Source of the DNA: Streptomyces oceani
GTDB taxonomy: Bacteria > Actinomycetota > Actinomycetes > Streptomycetales > Streptomycetaceae
DNA length: 64,000 bases
Direction of reading: 5' to 3'
NCBI RefSeq assembly: GCF_001751245.1
Contig: NZ_LJGU01000093.1
Span: 71,533 to 135,532, forward strand
Part shown: positions 36,717-48,100 of the stretch, piece after piece
Layout of the letters: the number at the start of each line of letters is the position of its first letter
How positions within the stretch are numbered: position 1 is the stretch's first letter
The notes under the pieces: generated by a model
Told to the model about the DNA's origin: nothing
Database searches by the model: none
The model's input: only the letters and a program-made list of their open reading frames with translations
Position numbers and translations under genes: made by a program

Positions 36717-39700
36717 ATTCGCTCCTGGACGAGGAAGAGGTCGGTCACTGTCGAGACGTGGGGTGTCTGCAGGCAGGTGAAGTGATCGCCTCCGATGTCC
36801 ACCACGCGCAGGTCGCCCGTGCAGTTGCCCTGCCAGTACTCCGTCATGTCGTCGCGCAGTTGCGGGAGGACGTGGATCTCACCGTTCTGGCGCAGCAGGG
36901 TGATGTCGCCCTCGTAGGGAGTGCTGTCGTGGCCCGCCACAGCGAGCAGGCTCTGCCGGAAGACCTTGTACATGAACTCCAGGTGCTCGATAGCGGGGGC
37001 GCCGGGTAGGAGCTCGGCGATGGCGGCGAGCCGGTCCCGCTGACCGCGCTCTCCCAGCGCGGTCAGGCAGCGGGCCACTTCCTCGTGTTCGCTGCCTCGC
37101 AGGTCGGCGAAAGCGCCGGCGGGGATGCGCTCCGGCGAGTCGGCGAGAACCGTTTGGAGGGCAGCTGCGAGGTCCGGGTTGGTCGGGTAGCCGACATGAT
37201 CGGGATCGACACCCATGGCCCGTGCGAAAGCGTATTCGTGCAGGACTTCGTCGTCGATCCAGTACGGAATGCGGTAGCTGCTGACGATCGTCAGTTCGGC
37301 CACATCCGCGCCCTTCTCGCGGAGACGATTGGCGATACCTGTGGCGAGGAGACCTCCCATGCAGTAACCGACTACGTGGAAGCGCTTGGTACCGAGTTCG
37401 AGAAGTCGCTCGGTGTGCTCGGCGGCCAACCGTTCGACGAGGCCGGAGGTGTCGGCGTCGATGTACTCCTTCCAGTCCGGCAGCTCCACCCCGACGAGGG
37501 ACATGCTCGTCCCTTCTCGGATGGCACTGATCAGTGGCCGGTAAGGCGCAAGAGTGCCACTTCCGTCGTGGACCAGGACGCGTACGTCCTCGGAGTCCGG
37601 GCCACCGAGCCGTGTCAGAGCCGACGATGCCGGGGTGGGCTCAAGCGTAGCCTGCGCGACGGTACGGGGGCGAAGCGCAGCGGCAATGCCGGCCACGGTG
37701 GGCTGACGGAGCATCTGCCGCAGGAGATCGTCCCAGTCGTGGCCCTCAGCCTCCGGCAGCTGGTTTCGCATGCGTCCCACGAGCTGGGCCACGATGAGCG
37801 AGTCGCCACCCATCTCGAAGAAGTCATCGTCCCTACCGATGGAGGCCCGGTCGAGATGTTCGGACCACAGCGCCGCGATTCTGCGTTCCAAGTCGTCGCG
37901 GGGTGGTTCGCCCGAGGTGATCTGGTCCGCAGTGGCGCTCGGCAGCCACCGCTTCAGCTTCGTCCGGTCGACCTTGCCGTTCTCGGTAACCGGCAGCGCA
38001 TCCACGACCTGCAGGTGAGCAGGGATCATGTACCCGGGTAGCTGCGCGCTGAGTTGAGCGGTGAGGTCTCCGGCGGACAGCTGGGCCCTATCCGTCTTCA
38101 CGCGCGCACAAAAGACGTGCTGCCCGACGAAGGAGAGCTCGTCGTCCACCGCGGGAAGGTTGACCTCGACATGTGCTCCGGCTTGGTGGAGCAGCTCGAG
38201 CCATTGGTCGCGGGTGAAGAAGGTCTGGTCGCGGCCTGCCCGAGCGTCTTCGAAACCACCGGAAAGACCTTCGTGGAACTCCATGGAGACCATGAGTGGG
38301 TAGTTTTCGCGTGTCGCTTCGATGAAGAGCAGGCGACCTCCTGGGGCCAGCAGCTCGGTGAGGGATTCCAGAACGTTTCCGGCGTGGTGCGAGTTGTGCA
38401 GCACGTTGGCACACAGGATGACGTCGAGGGAGTTCGGCTCGAATCCCTGGGCTCGGTGATCGCCGTTGAGGTCGAAGGTGCCGTAACGGACCCAGGGCCT
38501 GTCGGCAAAACGCTCACGAGCCTTGTTCAGGAAGAACTGGGACAGGTCGCTGAACAGGTAGTCCACCTGGTAGCCGTCAAGAGCGCTGATCACGTCGTGG
38601 CTCGTGCCGCCCACACCGGCGCCGACCTCGAGGACTCGGAGCGGGCGTTCCTGTTCCTGTTCGGCAGCGATCTCCCGCATGATCGTGGCAACGGTCCCGT
38701 TGAGGTAACGGCTCACCAGGTTGTCGCGGTAGGCGGCCTGGGCCGTGTCCATTTCGCCTTCGGGGAACAGGAGTGTCAGGGGATCGAGCTCACCGGCGAG
38801 GAGTTGCGGAAGGTGGCCCGCGCTCGCTCGGAGGTAGTGGAGGAGCTCGGCGCCGTAGTCGAGTTCCTTCTGCATACGGTCGAGGTCTGCCCAGGCGCGC
38901 TGCAGGTCTTCGTCATCCACCGGGTGCAGGGTATGGAAGGCTCCGTTCTGCGCGTCGTGCTGAAGCCACCCTTCGGCGGTGAGGGCTCGCAGCCAGCGTC
39001 GTAGCAGACGATGGTGGCGCGGCGACGCCGCGGCGAGGACGTCTTCGAGGGAGTGGCTCCGGGAGGAGGTGAAGAGCCCGGCTGTGCGCAGGGCCCGTGC
39101 CATCGCCATAAGAGCGGTCTCGTCGGCGCGTTGCGCGAAGGCGGATAGTGACTCTCGGTCGACTTGACCGAGCATGTCGCCGGCATGTGCCGCTGCTTGG
39201 GACAGTCGTGGTGAGATCTGCCGGGTGGGGACGATTGCGGGCTGCGCGAAGGCGACCAGACGACGGTCCATCGCGCCGTCTCCGTCGACGAGGGCGGCTG
39301 CGGATTCCACAGCGGGGTGCTTCAGCGCCGCTGCTTCCACCTCGGCCAGCTCGATGCGGTGTCCGCGGACTTTGACCTGGAAGTCCTCACGCCCGAGGAA
39401 CTCGATGACGCCGTCTGGCAGGTAGCGACCGAGGTCACCGGTTCGGTAGAGCCGCTCTCCGGTACCGGGGTGGTTGATGAAGCGCGCTTCTGTTTTCGCC
39501 TTGTCGCCCAGGTAGCCCTCGGCCAGTCCGGCTCCTGCGATGTACAGCTCTCCAGGCGTCCACTCGGGGACCGGACGGAGCCGTGTGTCGAGAATGTGGA
39601 AGCTCTGATTGGCCAGCGGCATGCCGTACGGGATGCTGGTGGCGTCGGCTGGGACTTTCCCGATGGGGTGGGCAATGGACCAGATCGCGGCCTCAGTGGC

Positions 39701-42187
39701 ACCACCAAGGCTGATCAGCTCAATGCCCGGTATGTGGTTCCGTATCTGCTCCGGCAGGGAGACGGGGATCCAGTCTCCGGAAAGCAGAGCGAGGCGCAGC
39801 GAGGAGAGACCGGCTGATGGACCGCTTTCCAGGTAGTGGTGCAGGATCTGCATCTGGGCGGGTACGGAATTCCACACTGTCACGCGGTGGTTGGTGATCA
39901 GCTCAGACCAGTGGCTCGGCTCGTCCCGTCGATCGGCCTGGGGCAGCACGAGGGCTCCGCCAGCACTGAGCGGGCCGAAGATGTCGTAGACGGACAGGTC
40001 GAAGCCGAGGTGGGCGAGCCCGAGGACTCGGTCCTCACCGGTCACCGAGAATCGGCGGTTGACGTCAGTGATGGTGTTCAGAGCCGCGCGGTGGCTGATG
40101 GCCACTCCCTTGGGAACGCCTGTGGAGCCGGATGTGTAGATCACGTATGCGAGATCGTCCGGTGACATCGCAGGGGAGGGCAGTGCCTCGGGTACAGCGG
40201 CTGGGGTGAGCTCGTCGACAGCCAGCAGGTCTACGCCGGCTACCGCGGGGATACTCGTCCAGCTTTGCACCAGCGTCTGGCATACACCGGCGTCATCGAG
40301 GATGGCTGCTCGCCGGGCAACCGGCTGGCTGGTGTCTATGGGCAGGTAGGCGCAGTCCGCCAGAAGAGTCCCGAGCACGGCGGCGACCTGTTCGGCGCCC
40401 TTCTCCATCGACACGGCCACGAGCTCGCCGGGCTTCGTACCCCGACGCTTCAGCTCGTCGGCCACGCTCAACGCTCGGGCCAGCAGGTCCTGGTAGGAGA
40501 GCTCGCCGTACTCGCTAACCACCGCGATGTCTGCGGGAGTGGCAACCGCACGGCCGAGGAAGTGCTCATGCAGAAGTCCTTCGGGGAGCGGCGCGTGCGT
40601 GCCGTTCGCAGCTTGGCGGGACTGGAGCTGGGCGGCGGGAAGAACGACCGGGTCCGCCGTCTGCCAAGCGCCGTCACTTGCCGAAAGGTCCAGAAGCAGC
40701 TGGCGGAAGGTCGCGAAGGCGTCCTCGGCCACTCCATGGGGCAGTACGCCTTCTCGAATGTCCCAGTTGATCAGGAGGCTTCCCTGCCGCTCCATCACCT
40801 GGCAGTCGACCCACACCTGTGGTGTCTGGCTGATTCCGTACCCCAGCTCCCCCAGTGCGAGAAGGTTACCGGTGTCGACCTCGTCCTCACCCAGACCAAT
40901 CGCGCTGGTGAACACGACTGGCATGAGAGCCTCAGCTCGGCCCCGACGACGCCCCAGTTCCCGCATGACCTGGACGCCCGTACACAGTCGGTGGTCCAGG
41001 TCCGCCCAGAGCCTGTCCTGAACAGTGCTGGCCCGTTGGGCGAAGGTCTCGCCTTCCGTTGAGTCCACTTCGAGAAGACTGACCGAGGTGAAGTCACCCA
41101 CGAGCTGATCGACCTGCGGGTGCAAAGGAAGCGGGTTGAGGGTGGTGAGGTTGAGGGTGTAGTGGGGCCTGCGGCTCCAACGACCTATCACTTCGGCGTA
41201 GGCAGCGAGTACGGCGCCGGAGGCGCTGAGGTTGTGTGCGCCGGCACGTCGCTTGAGTGATGCCCATTCCTCGGGGCCGAGTACGGCGTGCTCGCGCTGG
41301 AAACGGGCTGGCGCGTCCTCGGCGCCGGCGCGCAGAGGAAGTTCCGGACCGGCCGGCAGGTCATCCAGCCGGTCCCACCAGTAGGCACGGTCGCGGTCGT
41401 ATCGCGAGGCCAATGCGCCGTCCGGTTCGGTGAGGCGTCGCTCAGCGGTGACGTAGTCGCGAAAGGTGATCTCCAGGGCTGGGAGCTCTTCGCCCGGGGC
41501 GGCGTATAGCGTGTTCAGCTCGGAGAGGAGCAGTTGGATGCTTCGGTAATCGGCAATGAGCAGGTCGATCGAGAGGTGGAGTATGTCTTGGTCATCGGTG
41601 TGCGTGACACGAACCTCGTACAGCGGCCATTCTTCCGGCGTGTAGAAGCGGTGCGAGAGTTCCGCACGGATGGCCGAGAGTTCGGCACTGACGACTTCTT
41701 CAGCAGCACCGCGCAGGTCGCGGACAGTGAGAGGTCTGGGGGTGATTTCGGGGAGGGTCTGCTGGTATCCGTCGGGGTGGACGACCGTCCGCAACATGTC
41801 GTGGCGTTCCACCAGCCGCTGCCAGGCTGTGTTCAGTCGCTGGGCGTCGAGATCCGGGAACGTGACCTCAAGGTAGCCGTGGCATGCCACTCCGCCGTAT
41901 TCATAGGCCGTGCTGCGGCCTAGCAGGTAGGCGGCCTGCACGTCTGTGAGGGGGAAGGGTTCGAAGCGGGCTGCGGGATCGTGGGTAGCGTTGCCCTCCT
42001 CGTCGCGCTGCCGGAGGTAGTCCAGCACGTCGGCTTTCAGAGAGCGCAGCGCGTCCACGCGTCGCTCTGTCATGGCTCCCTTGGGAGCACGGAATCGCAG
42101 CTGGTCGTCTTCACGCCACAGTCGAACTCCGGCCGCGGTCAGCTCGCGCACAAGTTCTGCAGCGGCTCGTGGCTGAGGGTGGTTCAT
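36713..42187 (-). CDS. NRPS: docking-Cy-A(Cys)-MT-PCP-TE, module 4 of the acyl-thiazoline assembly line
   Basis: 1824 residues. A TubC-type N-terminal docking domain (~8-60) leads to a cyclisation domain (~75-500) with DLLIADYRS at ~207-215 (DxxxxDxxS). The adenylation domain (~515-1015) pocket, read from the core motifs, is D-L-Y-N-L-S-L-I-W-K, the standard Cys code. A methyltransferase with intact motif I (LEVGAGVGG, ~1183) is inserted before A10 (ENGKVDRTK). PCP Ser is ~1463 (FFEMGGDSLIV). The TE (~1530-1824) has GYCMGG with Cys at ~1609 where Ser is normal, and a GGDHF His. It should add a C-methylated thiazoline, then release the chain. 4-nt overlaps on both sides. Confidence 0.93.
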   Translation of the reverse strand: MNHPQPRAAAELVRELTAAGVRLWREDDQLRFRAPKGAMTERRVDALRSLKADVLDYLRQRDEEGNATHDPAARFEPFPLTDVQAAYLLGRSTAYEYGGVACHGYLEVTFPDLDAQRLNTAWQRLVERHDMLRTVVHPDGYQQTLPEITPRPLTVRDLRGAAEEVVSAELSAIRAELSHRFYTPEEWPLYEVRVTHTDDQDILHLSIDLLIADYRSIQLLLSELNTLYAAPGEELPALEITFRDYVTAERRLTEPDGALASRYDRDRAYWWDRLDDLPAGPELPLRAGAEDAPARFQREHAVLGPEEWASLKRRAGAHNLSASGAVLAAYAEVIGRWSRRPHYTLNLTTLNPLPLHPQVDQLVGDFTSVSLLEVDSTEGETFAQRASTVQDRLWADLDHRLCTGVQVMRELGRRRGRAEALMPVVFTSAIGLGEDEVDTGNLLALGELGYGISQTPQVWVDCQVMERQGSLLINWDIREGVLPHGVAEDAFATFRQLLLDLSASDGAWQTADPVVLPAAQLQSRQAANGTHAPLPEGLLHEHFLGRAVATPADIAVVSEYGELSYQDLLARALSVADELKRRGTKPGELVAVSMEKGAEQVAAVLGTLLADCAYLPIDTSQPVARRAAILDDAGVCQTLVQSWTSIPAVAGVDLLAVDELTPAAVPEALPSPAMSPDDLAYVIYTSGSTGVPKGVAISHRAALNTITDVNRRFSVTGEDRVLGLAHLGFDLSVYDIFGPLSAGGALVLPQADRRDEPSHWSELITNHRVTVWNSVPAQMQILHHYLESGPSAGLSSLRLALLSGDWIPVSLPEQIRNHIPGIELISLGGATEAAIWSIAHPIGKVPADATSIPYGMPLANQSFHILDTRLRPVPEWTPGELYIAGAGLAEGYLGDKAKTEARFINHPGTGERLYRTGDLGRYLPDGVIEFLGREDFQVKVRGHRIELAEVEAAALKHPAVESAAALVDGDGAMDRRLVAFAQPAIVPTRQISPRLSQAAAHAGDMLGQVDRESLSAFAQRADETALMAMARALRTAGLFTSSRSHSLEDVLAAASPRHHRLLRRWLRALTAEGWLQHDAQNGAFHTLHPVDDEDLQRAWADLDRMQKELDYGAELLHYLRASAGHLPQLLAGELDPLTLLFPEGEMDTAQAAYRDNLVSRYLNGTVATIMREIAAEQEQERPLRVLEVGAGVGGTSHDVISALDGYQVDYLFSDLSQFFLNKARERFADRPWVRYGTFDLNGDHRAQGFEPNSLDVILCANVLHNSHHAGNVLESLTELLAPGGRLLFIEATRENYPLMVSMEFHEGLSGGFEDARAGRDQTFFTRDQWLELLHQAGAHVEVNLPAVDDELSFVGQHVFCARVKTDRAQLSAGDLTAQLSAQLPGYMIPAHLQVVDALPVTENGKVDRTKLKRWLPSATADQITSGEPPRDDLERRIAALWSEHLDRASIGRDDDFFEMGGDSLIVAQLVGRMRNQLPEAEGHDWDDLLRQMLRQPTVAGIAAALRPRTVAQATLEPTPASSALTRLGGPDSEDVRVLVHDGSGTLAPYRPLISAIREGTSMSLVGVELPDWKEYIDADTSGLVERLAAEHTERLLELGTKRFHVVGYCMGGLLATGIANRLREKGADVAELTIVSSYRIPYWIDDEVLHEYAFARAMGVDPDHVGYPTNPDLAAALQTVLADSPERIPAGAFADLRGSEHEEVARCLTALGERGQRDRLAAIAELLPGAPAIEHLEFMYKVFRQSLLAVAGHDSTPYEGDITLLRQNGEIHVLPQLRDDMTEYWQGNCTGDLRVVDIGGDHFTCLQTPHVSTVTDLFLVQERI

Positions 42188-45100
42188 ATCGCGCCTTCCT
42201 CAAATTCCTCGGTGGCGTGTGCGGTAGCCGCTTGGTCGGCGTCAGCGAGGCGCGCGGCGAGCCCGCTGACGGTGGGGTCTCTGAACAGATCGCGCAACGT
42301 CAGCTCAACGCCCAGTTGTCCGCGGAGGCGGGTGATGAGGCGGGTCGCTTGCAACGAGTCACCACCGAGCTGGAAGAAGTTCGCGGACCGGGAAGTGACG
42401 GTGACGTCGAGGATTTCCTCCCATGCCTGGGCGATGTGCTTCTCAAGCTGCCCGTCGGGGGCCGCACCCTCCTGAGTAACGGTGTCATCGGCGGCTTCCA
42501 GGGTGGCCTGAATTGCCTTGCGGTCGACCTTGCCGTTGGCGGTGAGGGGGAGGGTGGGCAGGGTGTGCAGATGGGAGGGAATCGCGTAGGAGGGCAAGCA
42601 GTCCGCGAGGAACCGAAACAGGTCGCTCTCGTCGATGACCAGTGTGGTGCCCTCGGAATCAACTTCGGAGACGAGGGCGGCAGTCAGTCGGCGTTGGTTG
42701 CGAGGCCCGGTCGCAGCCGCGACCGCGTACCGCACCCGCGGATGCCCGACCAACGCAGACTCGATCTCACCCAACTCAACCCGATGCCCACGCACCTTCA
42801 CCTGCTGATCCGCCCGCCCCAAAAACTCCAGCGTCCCATCAGGCCAATACCGACCCAGATCACCGGTCCGATACCACCGCCGACCCTGATACTCCACAAA
42901 CGACGCAGCCGTACGCTCAGGATCATTACGATAACCACGAGCCACACCCGCACCACCAATCCACAACTCCCCCGGAACCCAATCCGGACAATCCCCACCC
43001 CGCGAATCCACCACCCGATACGACTGATTCGCCAACGGAAAACCATACGGAACCGAAGACCACCCCGACTCCACCACCGACACCTCAAACGCATTCGACC
43101 AAATCGCCGCCTCCGTCGCCCCACCCAAAGCCACCAACCGACACCCCGACACCAACCCCGCCAACCGCTCCCCCAAATCCAACGGCACCCAATCACCCGA
43201 CACCAACGCCAACCGCAACGACTGCGGCAAACCACCAGAAACCTCCGCAGCCGTAACCAACATGTCACACAACACCGGCGCCGAATTCCACACACTCACC
43301 CCATGCCGCACCACCAACGACAACCACACATCCGCATCACGCCGCTCCTCCTCACCCACCAAAACCACACCACCACCAACCGACAACAAACCAAAGATAT
43401 CCCACACCGACAAATCAAAATCCAACGCCGAAACACCCAACACCCGATCACCACGACCCACACCAAACCGCGAATTCACCTCCACCACCGTATTCAACGC
43501 CGCACGATGCGACACCTCCACACCCTTCGGCTCCCCCGTCGAACCCGACGTGAAAATCACATACGCCGCATCATCCGAAGACACCCGCACCGGCTCAGAA
43601 AGAGGAACAACCCCCGACAACTCCGGCAACTCACCCAACGTCAACCTCACACCAGCCCGCGCACAAATCGCCTCCCGACGCACCACCGGCTGATCCACCC
43701 CCACCGGCACATACACCCCACCCGCAACCAACACACCCAACACCGCCACCACCTGATCCGGACCCTTAGGCAACGACACCGCCACCGCATCCCCCACACC
43801 CACACCCTCAGCCACCAACCACGCCCCCAACCGCAACACACGATCAGCCAACACCCCATACGACACAAACCCACTCTCACCCCACAACAAAGCAACAGCA
43901 TCCGGCTCCTCAACCGCACACGCCAAAAACCCCTCATACAACAAACCCTCAGGAACACCACCCACCACCGCATTCACCCGCTCACGCACCACCACCTGCG
44001 ACTCCGGAACAAGACCAGGCACACCACCACCCCAATCCCCCTCCACCAACCACTCCAACAACCCCACATACGCACCAAACATCCCATCCAAAACACCCGG
44101 CGCAAACAACCCCTCCACCGCATCCCACGACAACCACACCCCACCATCAACCTCCATCACCTGATGATCCAGCCACACCTGCGGCGTCTGCGACTGACCG
44201 CCTATCCGCTCGGGGAATCCGCGAGCCGTCATGTCCGCGAGTTCTCGATCGAGACCGAGCGCACTGGTGAACACCACAGGGAGCGGGATCTGGGTGCTGC
44301 CGGAGCGCTGCGCCATTTCCCTGGCTACCCACACGGAGGACACGGAGCGATGTTCCAGGTCCTGTGCCAACTGGCTCTGAAGACGTCGAGCAGTGTCCAG
44401 CCAGGTGGCCTCGGGTACGAAAGCGAGCGGAAGGAGCGTGGTGAAGTCGCCGATAGCTCGGTTGATGTCGGGGTGAATGTCACGACGGTCGAACAAGGTG
44501 AGATTGACAGTAAGCTCGGATTTGGCACTCCACGCGGATAGGACTTCCGCGTAGCAGGCCAGCAGGACGGAGGACGGAGTCAGACCGTGCTGACGCGCAC
44601 GGCTCTTGATCGCCTCCCACCGCTCCGGCGACAGCCAGGTGTCCCGCCGGGTGAAACGCGGACGCACCACCGACGCGGGCTCCATCGCCAACGGCAACTG
44701 CGGCCCACCGGGCAGATCCTCCAGCCGCTCCTCCCAGTACCGCTCGGCCGCCGCACGCTCCAGCGCGTCCGGGCCGGCACTGAGCACATAGTCCCGGAAC
44801 GAGACACCCACCGGCTCCAGCACCACGTCCGGATCCGCGTACAACCGAGCCAACTCAGTGAGGAAGATCATCATGCTGAGGCCGTCGAAGATGCTGTTGT
44901 CGAGACTGATACCGACACGGGCTCGGGTCCCATAGCGGACGACCCGCACATCGAACAGCGGCCAGGTGTCCAGGGCCAGGACCTGGTGGGACATGGCGTC
45001 GCGAAGCCTTGTTTTTGCCGCGTGCGCGTTTGGTTCGTCGTCAGCTCGGACCGTGAAGTAGGGAACCTCAGAGAGGATGCGCTGGGTTCCTTCGTCCTCG

Positions 45101-48100
45101 AAAACAGCGCGGAGCATCTCGTGGCGTCCGACCAGTGTGTTGACGGCGGCTTCCAAGCGTTCGAGTTTCACGGCTTCGCCGTCGAACTCGAAGAAGCAGT
45201 GTGCTCCGACGCCGCCGAGGGGGAGCTGGTCAGAGCGGCCGATCCAGTACGCCCGCTGCACATCGGTCAACGGGAACGGCTCAAAACGACGCTCCGGATC
45301 CGACGTCAGCACCACCGCCTCCGCAGCCTGGCCCAACACCAGCGGGCCAGCGAACTCCGACAGCACCGGAGCCGCGAACAAACCCGCCAGCTCGGCACCC
45401 TCCACACCCAGCGCACGCAACCGCGCCACCAGACGAGTAGCCAACAACGAGTCCCCACCGAGCTCGAAGAAGTTCGCCTCCCGGAAGACAGAGGCCACCC
45501 CCAACACCTCACACCACACCCCGGCGACCAGCTCCTCCACCACACCCGCCGGAGCCGACTGCACTGCCGAACCACCCAGATCCGACTCCTCCAACACCCA
45601 CTGCACAGCCTTGCGGTCGACCTTGCCGTTGGCGGTGAGAGGCGTGCTGGCAAGGACGTGGAACTGTTCCGGGACCATGAAGCTGGGAAGCCTGTCCAGG
45701 GACCACTCGGTGAACTCATCAAGGTTCAGAAGGCTCTCGTCCTGCGGACGCGCTGCGCGGAGCAGCAACCCGGCGCTTCGCCTCTCGATCTCGGTTTCGA
45801 GACCGGAACCACTCAGTACGTCAGCCCACTCCTGCTGTGGAAGCAGCGGGCTGCGCCTCTCATGTCGACGGCCATGCAGATTCGTGAAGCCCTCCTCGAT
45901 GAGCGCGATGGGAAGGCGGGCGACGGGCGGGAATTCGGTGGGCTCAAGCGCAAGGAGACGCCCTCCGGGGGCCAACAGCAGCGAGGCGAGAGTGGTGGCT
46001 GTCGCCGGCTCGGCGTAACGGTGCAGGGAGGCGACCGCGAGAACCACGTCAAAGCCGTGCCGCAGTGACTCGGGAACAGTGGCCGAACCGAACTGTCGAT
46101 AGACGGCCTGGTGTTCGGAAGCCTCAAGGCGTTGCCGGGCGGCATTGAGCAGCCCGGTCGATTCGTCCAGCAGGGTGTACTCAGCTTCGGCAGACGTCAG
46201 CTGTGCCAGAACGGTCTGGGCAACGAGACCTGTGCGGGCTCCGAGTTCGGCGACGCGCACTGGGCGGCCGAGCTCGTGCGAGAACGCGGCGATCTCCTCG
46301 GCAAGCGCGGTCAGTGCGACGGTGGTGTCCGGGCGGGCCGCGATGAGATTCTCCGGAGCGAAGTCCGGATCGTCGACGAGTGTGATCGCATCTCGCTCTT
46401 TCCGGGCCACCGCGGCAAGGTCGGGGAGACGGCTCGGGAGTCGCCCGGCAACCTCCTCGAGGGTGGTGCCAACGGTCTCCTCGGCGAGGGTGGACCAGCC
46501 TGGTTCCGCGGCGGCATACATCGCCTCTTCGTGGCGAGGCCCCCTGTGGTAACCGTTCGTGCCGGCGGTCAGCACTCCGCGATCGGTCAGCCAGTCGAGC
46601 CAGAGGTCGACGCCGGGAGACCAGCCTCCTTCCCCGGTGGTCGCTGGCATGTCCCTAGCGAAGGCTGGTTCCAGGTACTCGGCGACGATCGTCAGAATGG
46701 CTGATTCGGCCAGGCGTGCCTCTAGTTCGGCAGTGTGCGGATTCGCCTCGCCTTCCGTCGCCACGATTGCGGCGTTGGTAGCGGCCCGAGCAATCTCGGG
46801 GACGAGGGCGGCAGTCAGTCGGCGTTGGTTGCGAGGCCCGGTCGCAGCCGCGACCGCGTACCGCACCCGCGGATGCCCGACCAACGCAGACTCGATCTCA
46901 CCCAACTCAACCCGATGCCCACGCACCTTCACCTGCTGATCCGCCCGCCCCAAAAACTCCAGCGTCCCATCAGGCCAATACCGACCCAGATCACCGGTCC
47001 GATACCACCGCCGACCCTGATACTCCACAAACGACGCAGCCGTACGCTCAGGATCATTACGATAACCACGAGCCACACCCGCACCACCAATCCACAACTC
47101 CCCCGGAACCCAATCCGGACAATCCCCACCCCGCGAATCCACCACCCGATACGACTGATTCGCCAACGGAAAACCATACGGAACCGAAGACCACCCCGAC
47201 TCCACCACCGACACCTCAAACGCATTCGACCAAATCGCCGCCTCCGTCGCCCCACCCAAAGCCACCAACCGACACCCCGACACCAACCCCGCCAACCGCT
47301 CCCCCAAATCCAACGGCACCCAATCACCCGACACCAACGCCAACCGCAACGACTGCGGCAAACCACCAGAAACCTCCGCAGCCGTAACCAACATGTCACA
47401 CAACACCGGCGCCGAATTCCACACACTCACCCCATGCCGCACCACCAACGACAACCACACATCCGCATCACGCCGCTCCTCCTCACCCACCAAAACCACA
47501 CCACCACCAACCGACAACAAACCAAAGATATCCCACACCGACAAATCAAAATCCAACGCCGAAACACCCAACACCCGATCACCACGACCCACACCAAACC
47601 GCGAATTCACCTCCACCACCGTATTCAACGCCGCACGATGCGACACCTCCACACCCTTCGGCTCCCCCGTCGAACCCGACGTGAAAATCACATACGCCGC
47701 ATCATCCGAAGACACCCGCACCGGCTCAGAAAGAGGAACAACCCCCGACAACTCCGGCAACTCACCCAACGTCAACCTCACACCAGCCCGCGCACAAATC
47801 GCCTCCCGACGCACCACCGGCTGATCCACCCCCACCGGCACATACACCCCACCCGCAACCAACACACCCAACACCGCCACCACCTGATCCGGACCCTTAG
47901 GCAACGACACCGCCACCGCATCCCCCACACCCACACCCTCAGCCACCAACCACGCCCCCAACCGCAACACACGATCAGCCAACACCCCATACGACACAAA
48001 CCCACTCTCACCCCACAACAAAGCAACAGCATCCGGCTCCTCAACCGCACACGCCAAAAACCCCTCATACAACAAACCCTCAGGAACACCACCCACCACC

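Noticed and set aside
42700..44200. CCACC/CAACA-rich stretches that look like short tandem repeats or a CRISPR-like array
   Set aside because: No regular repeat-spacer period; the pattern is codon usage in the A domain. No cas genes are nearby.
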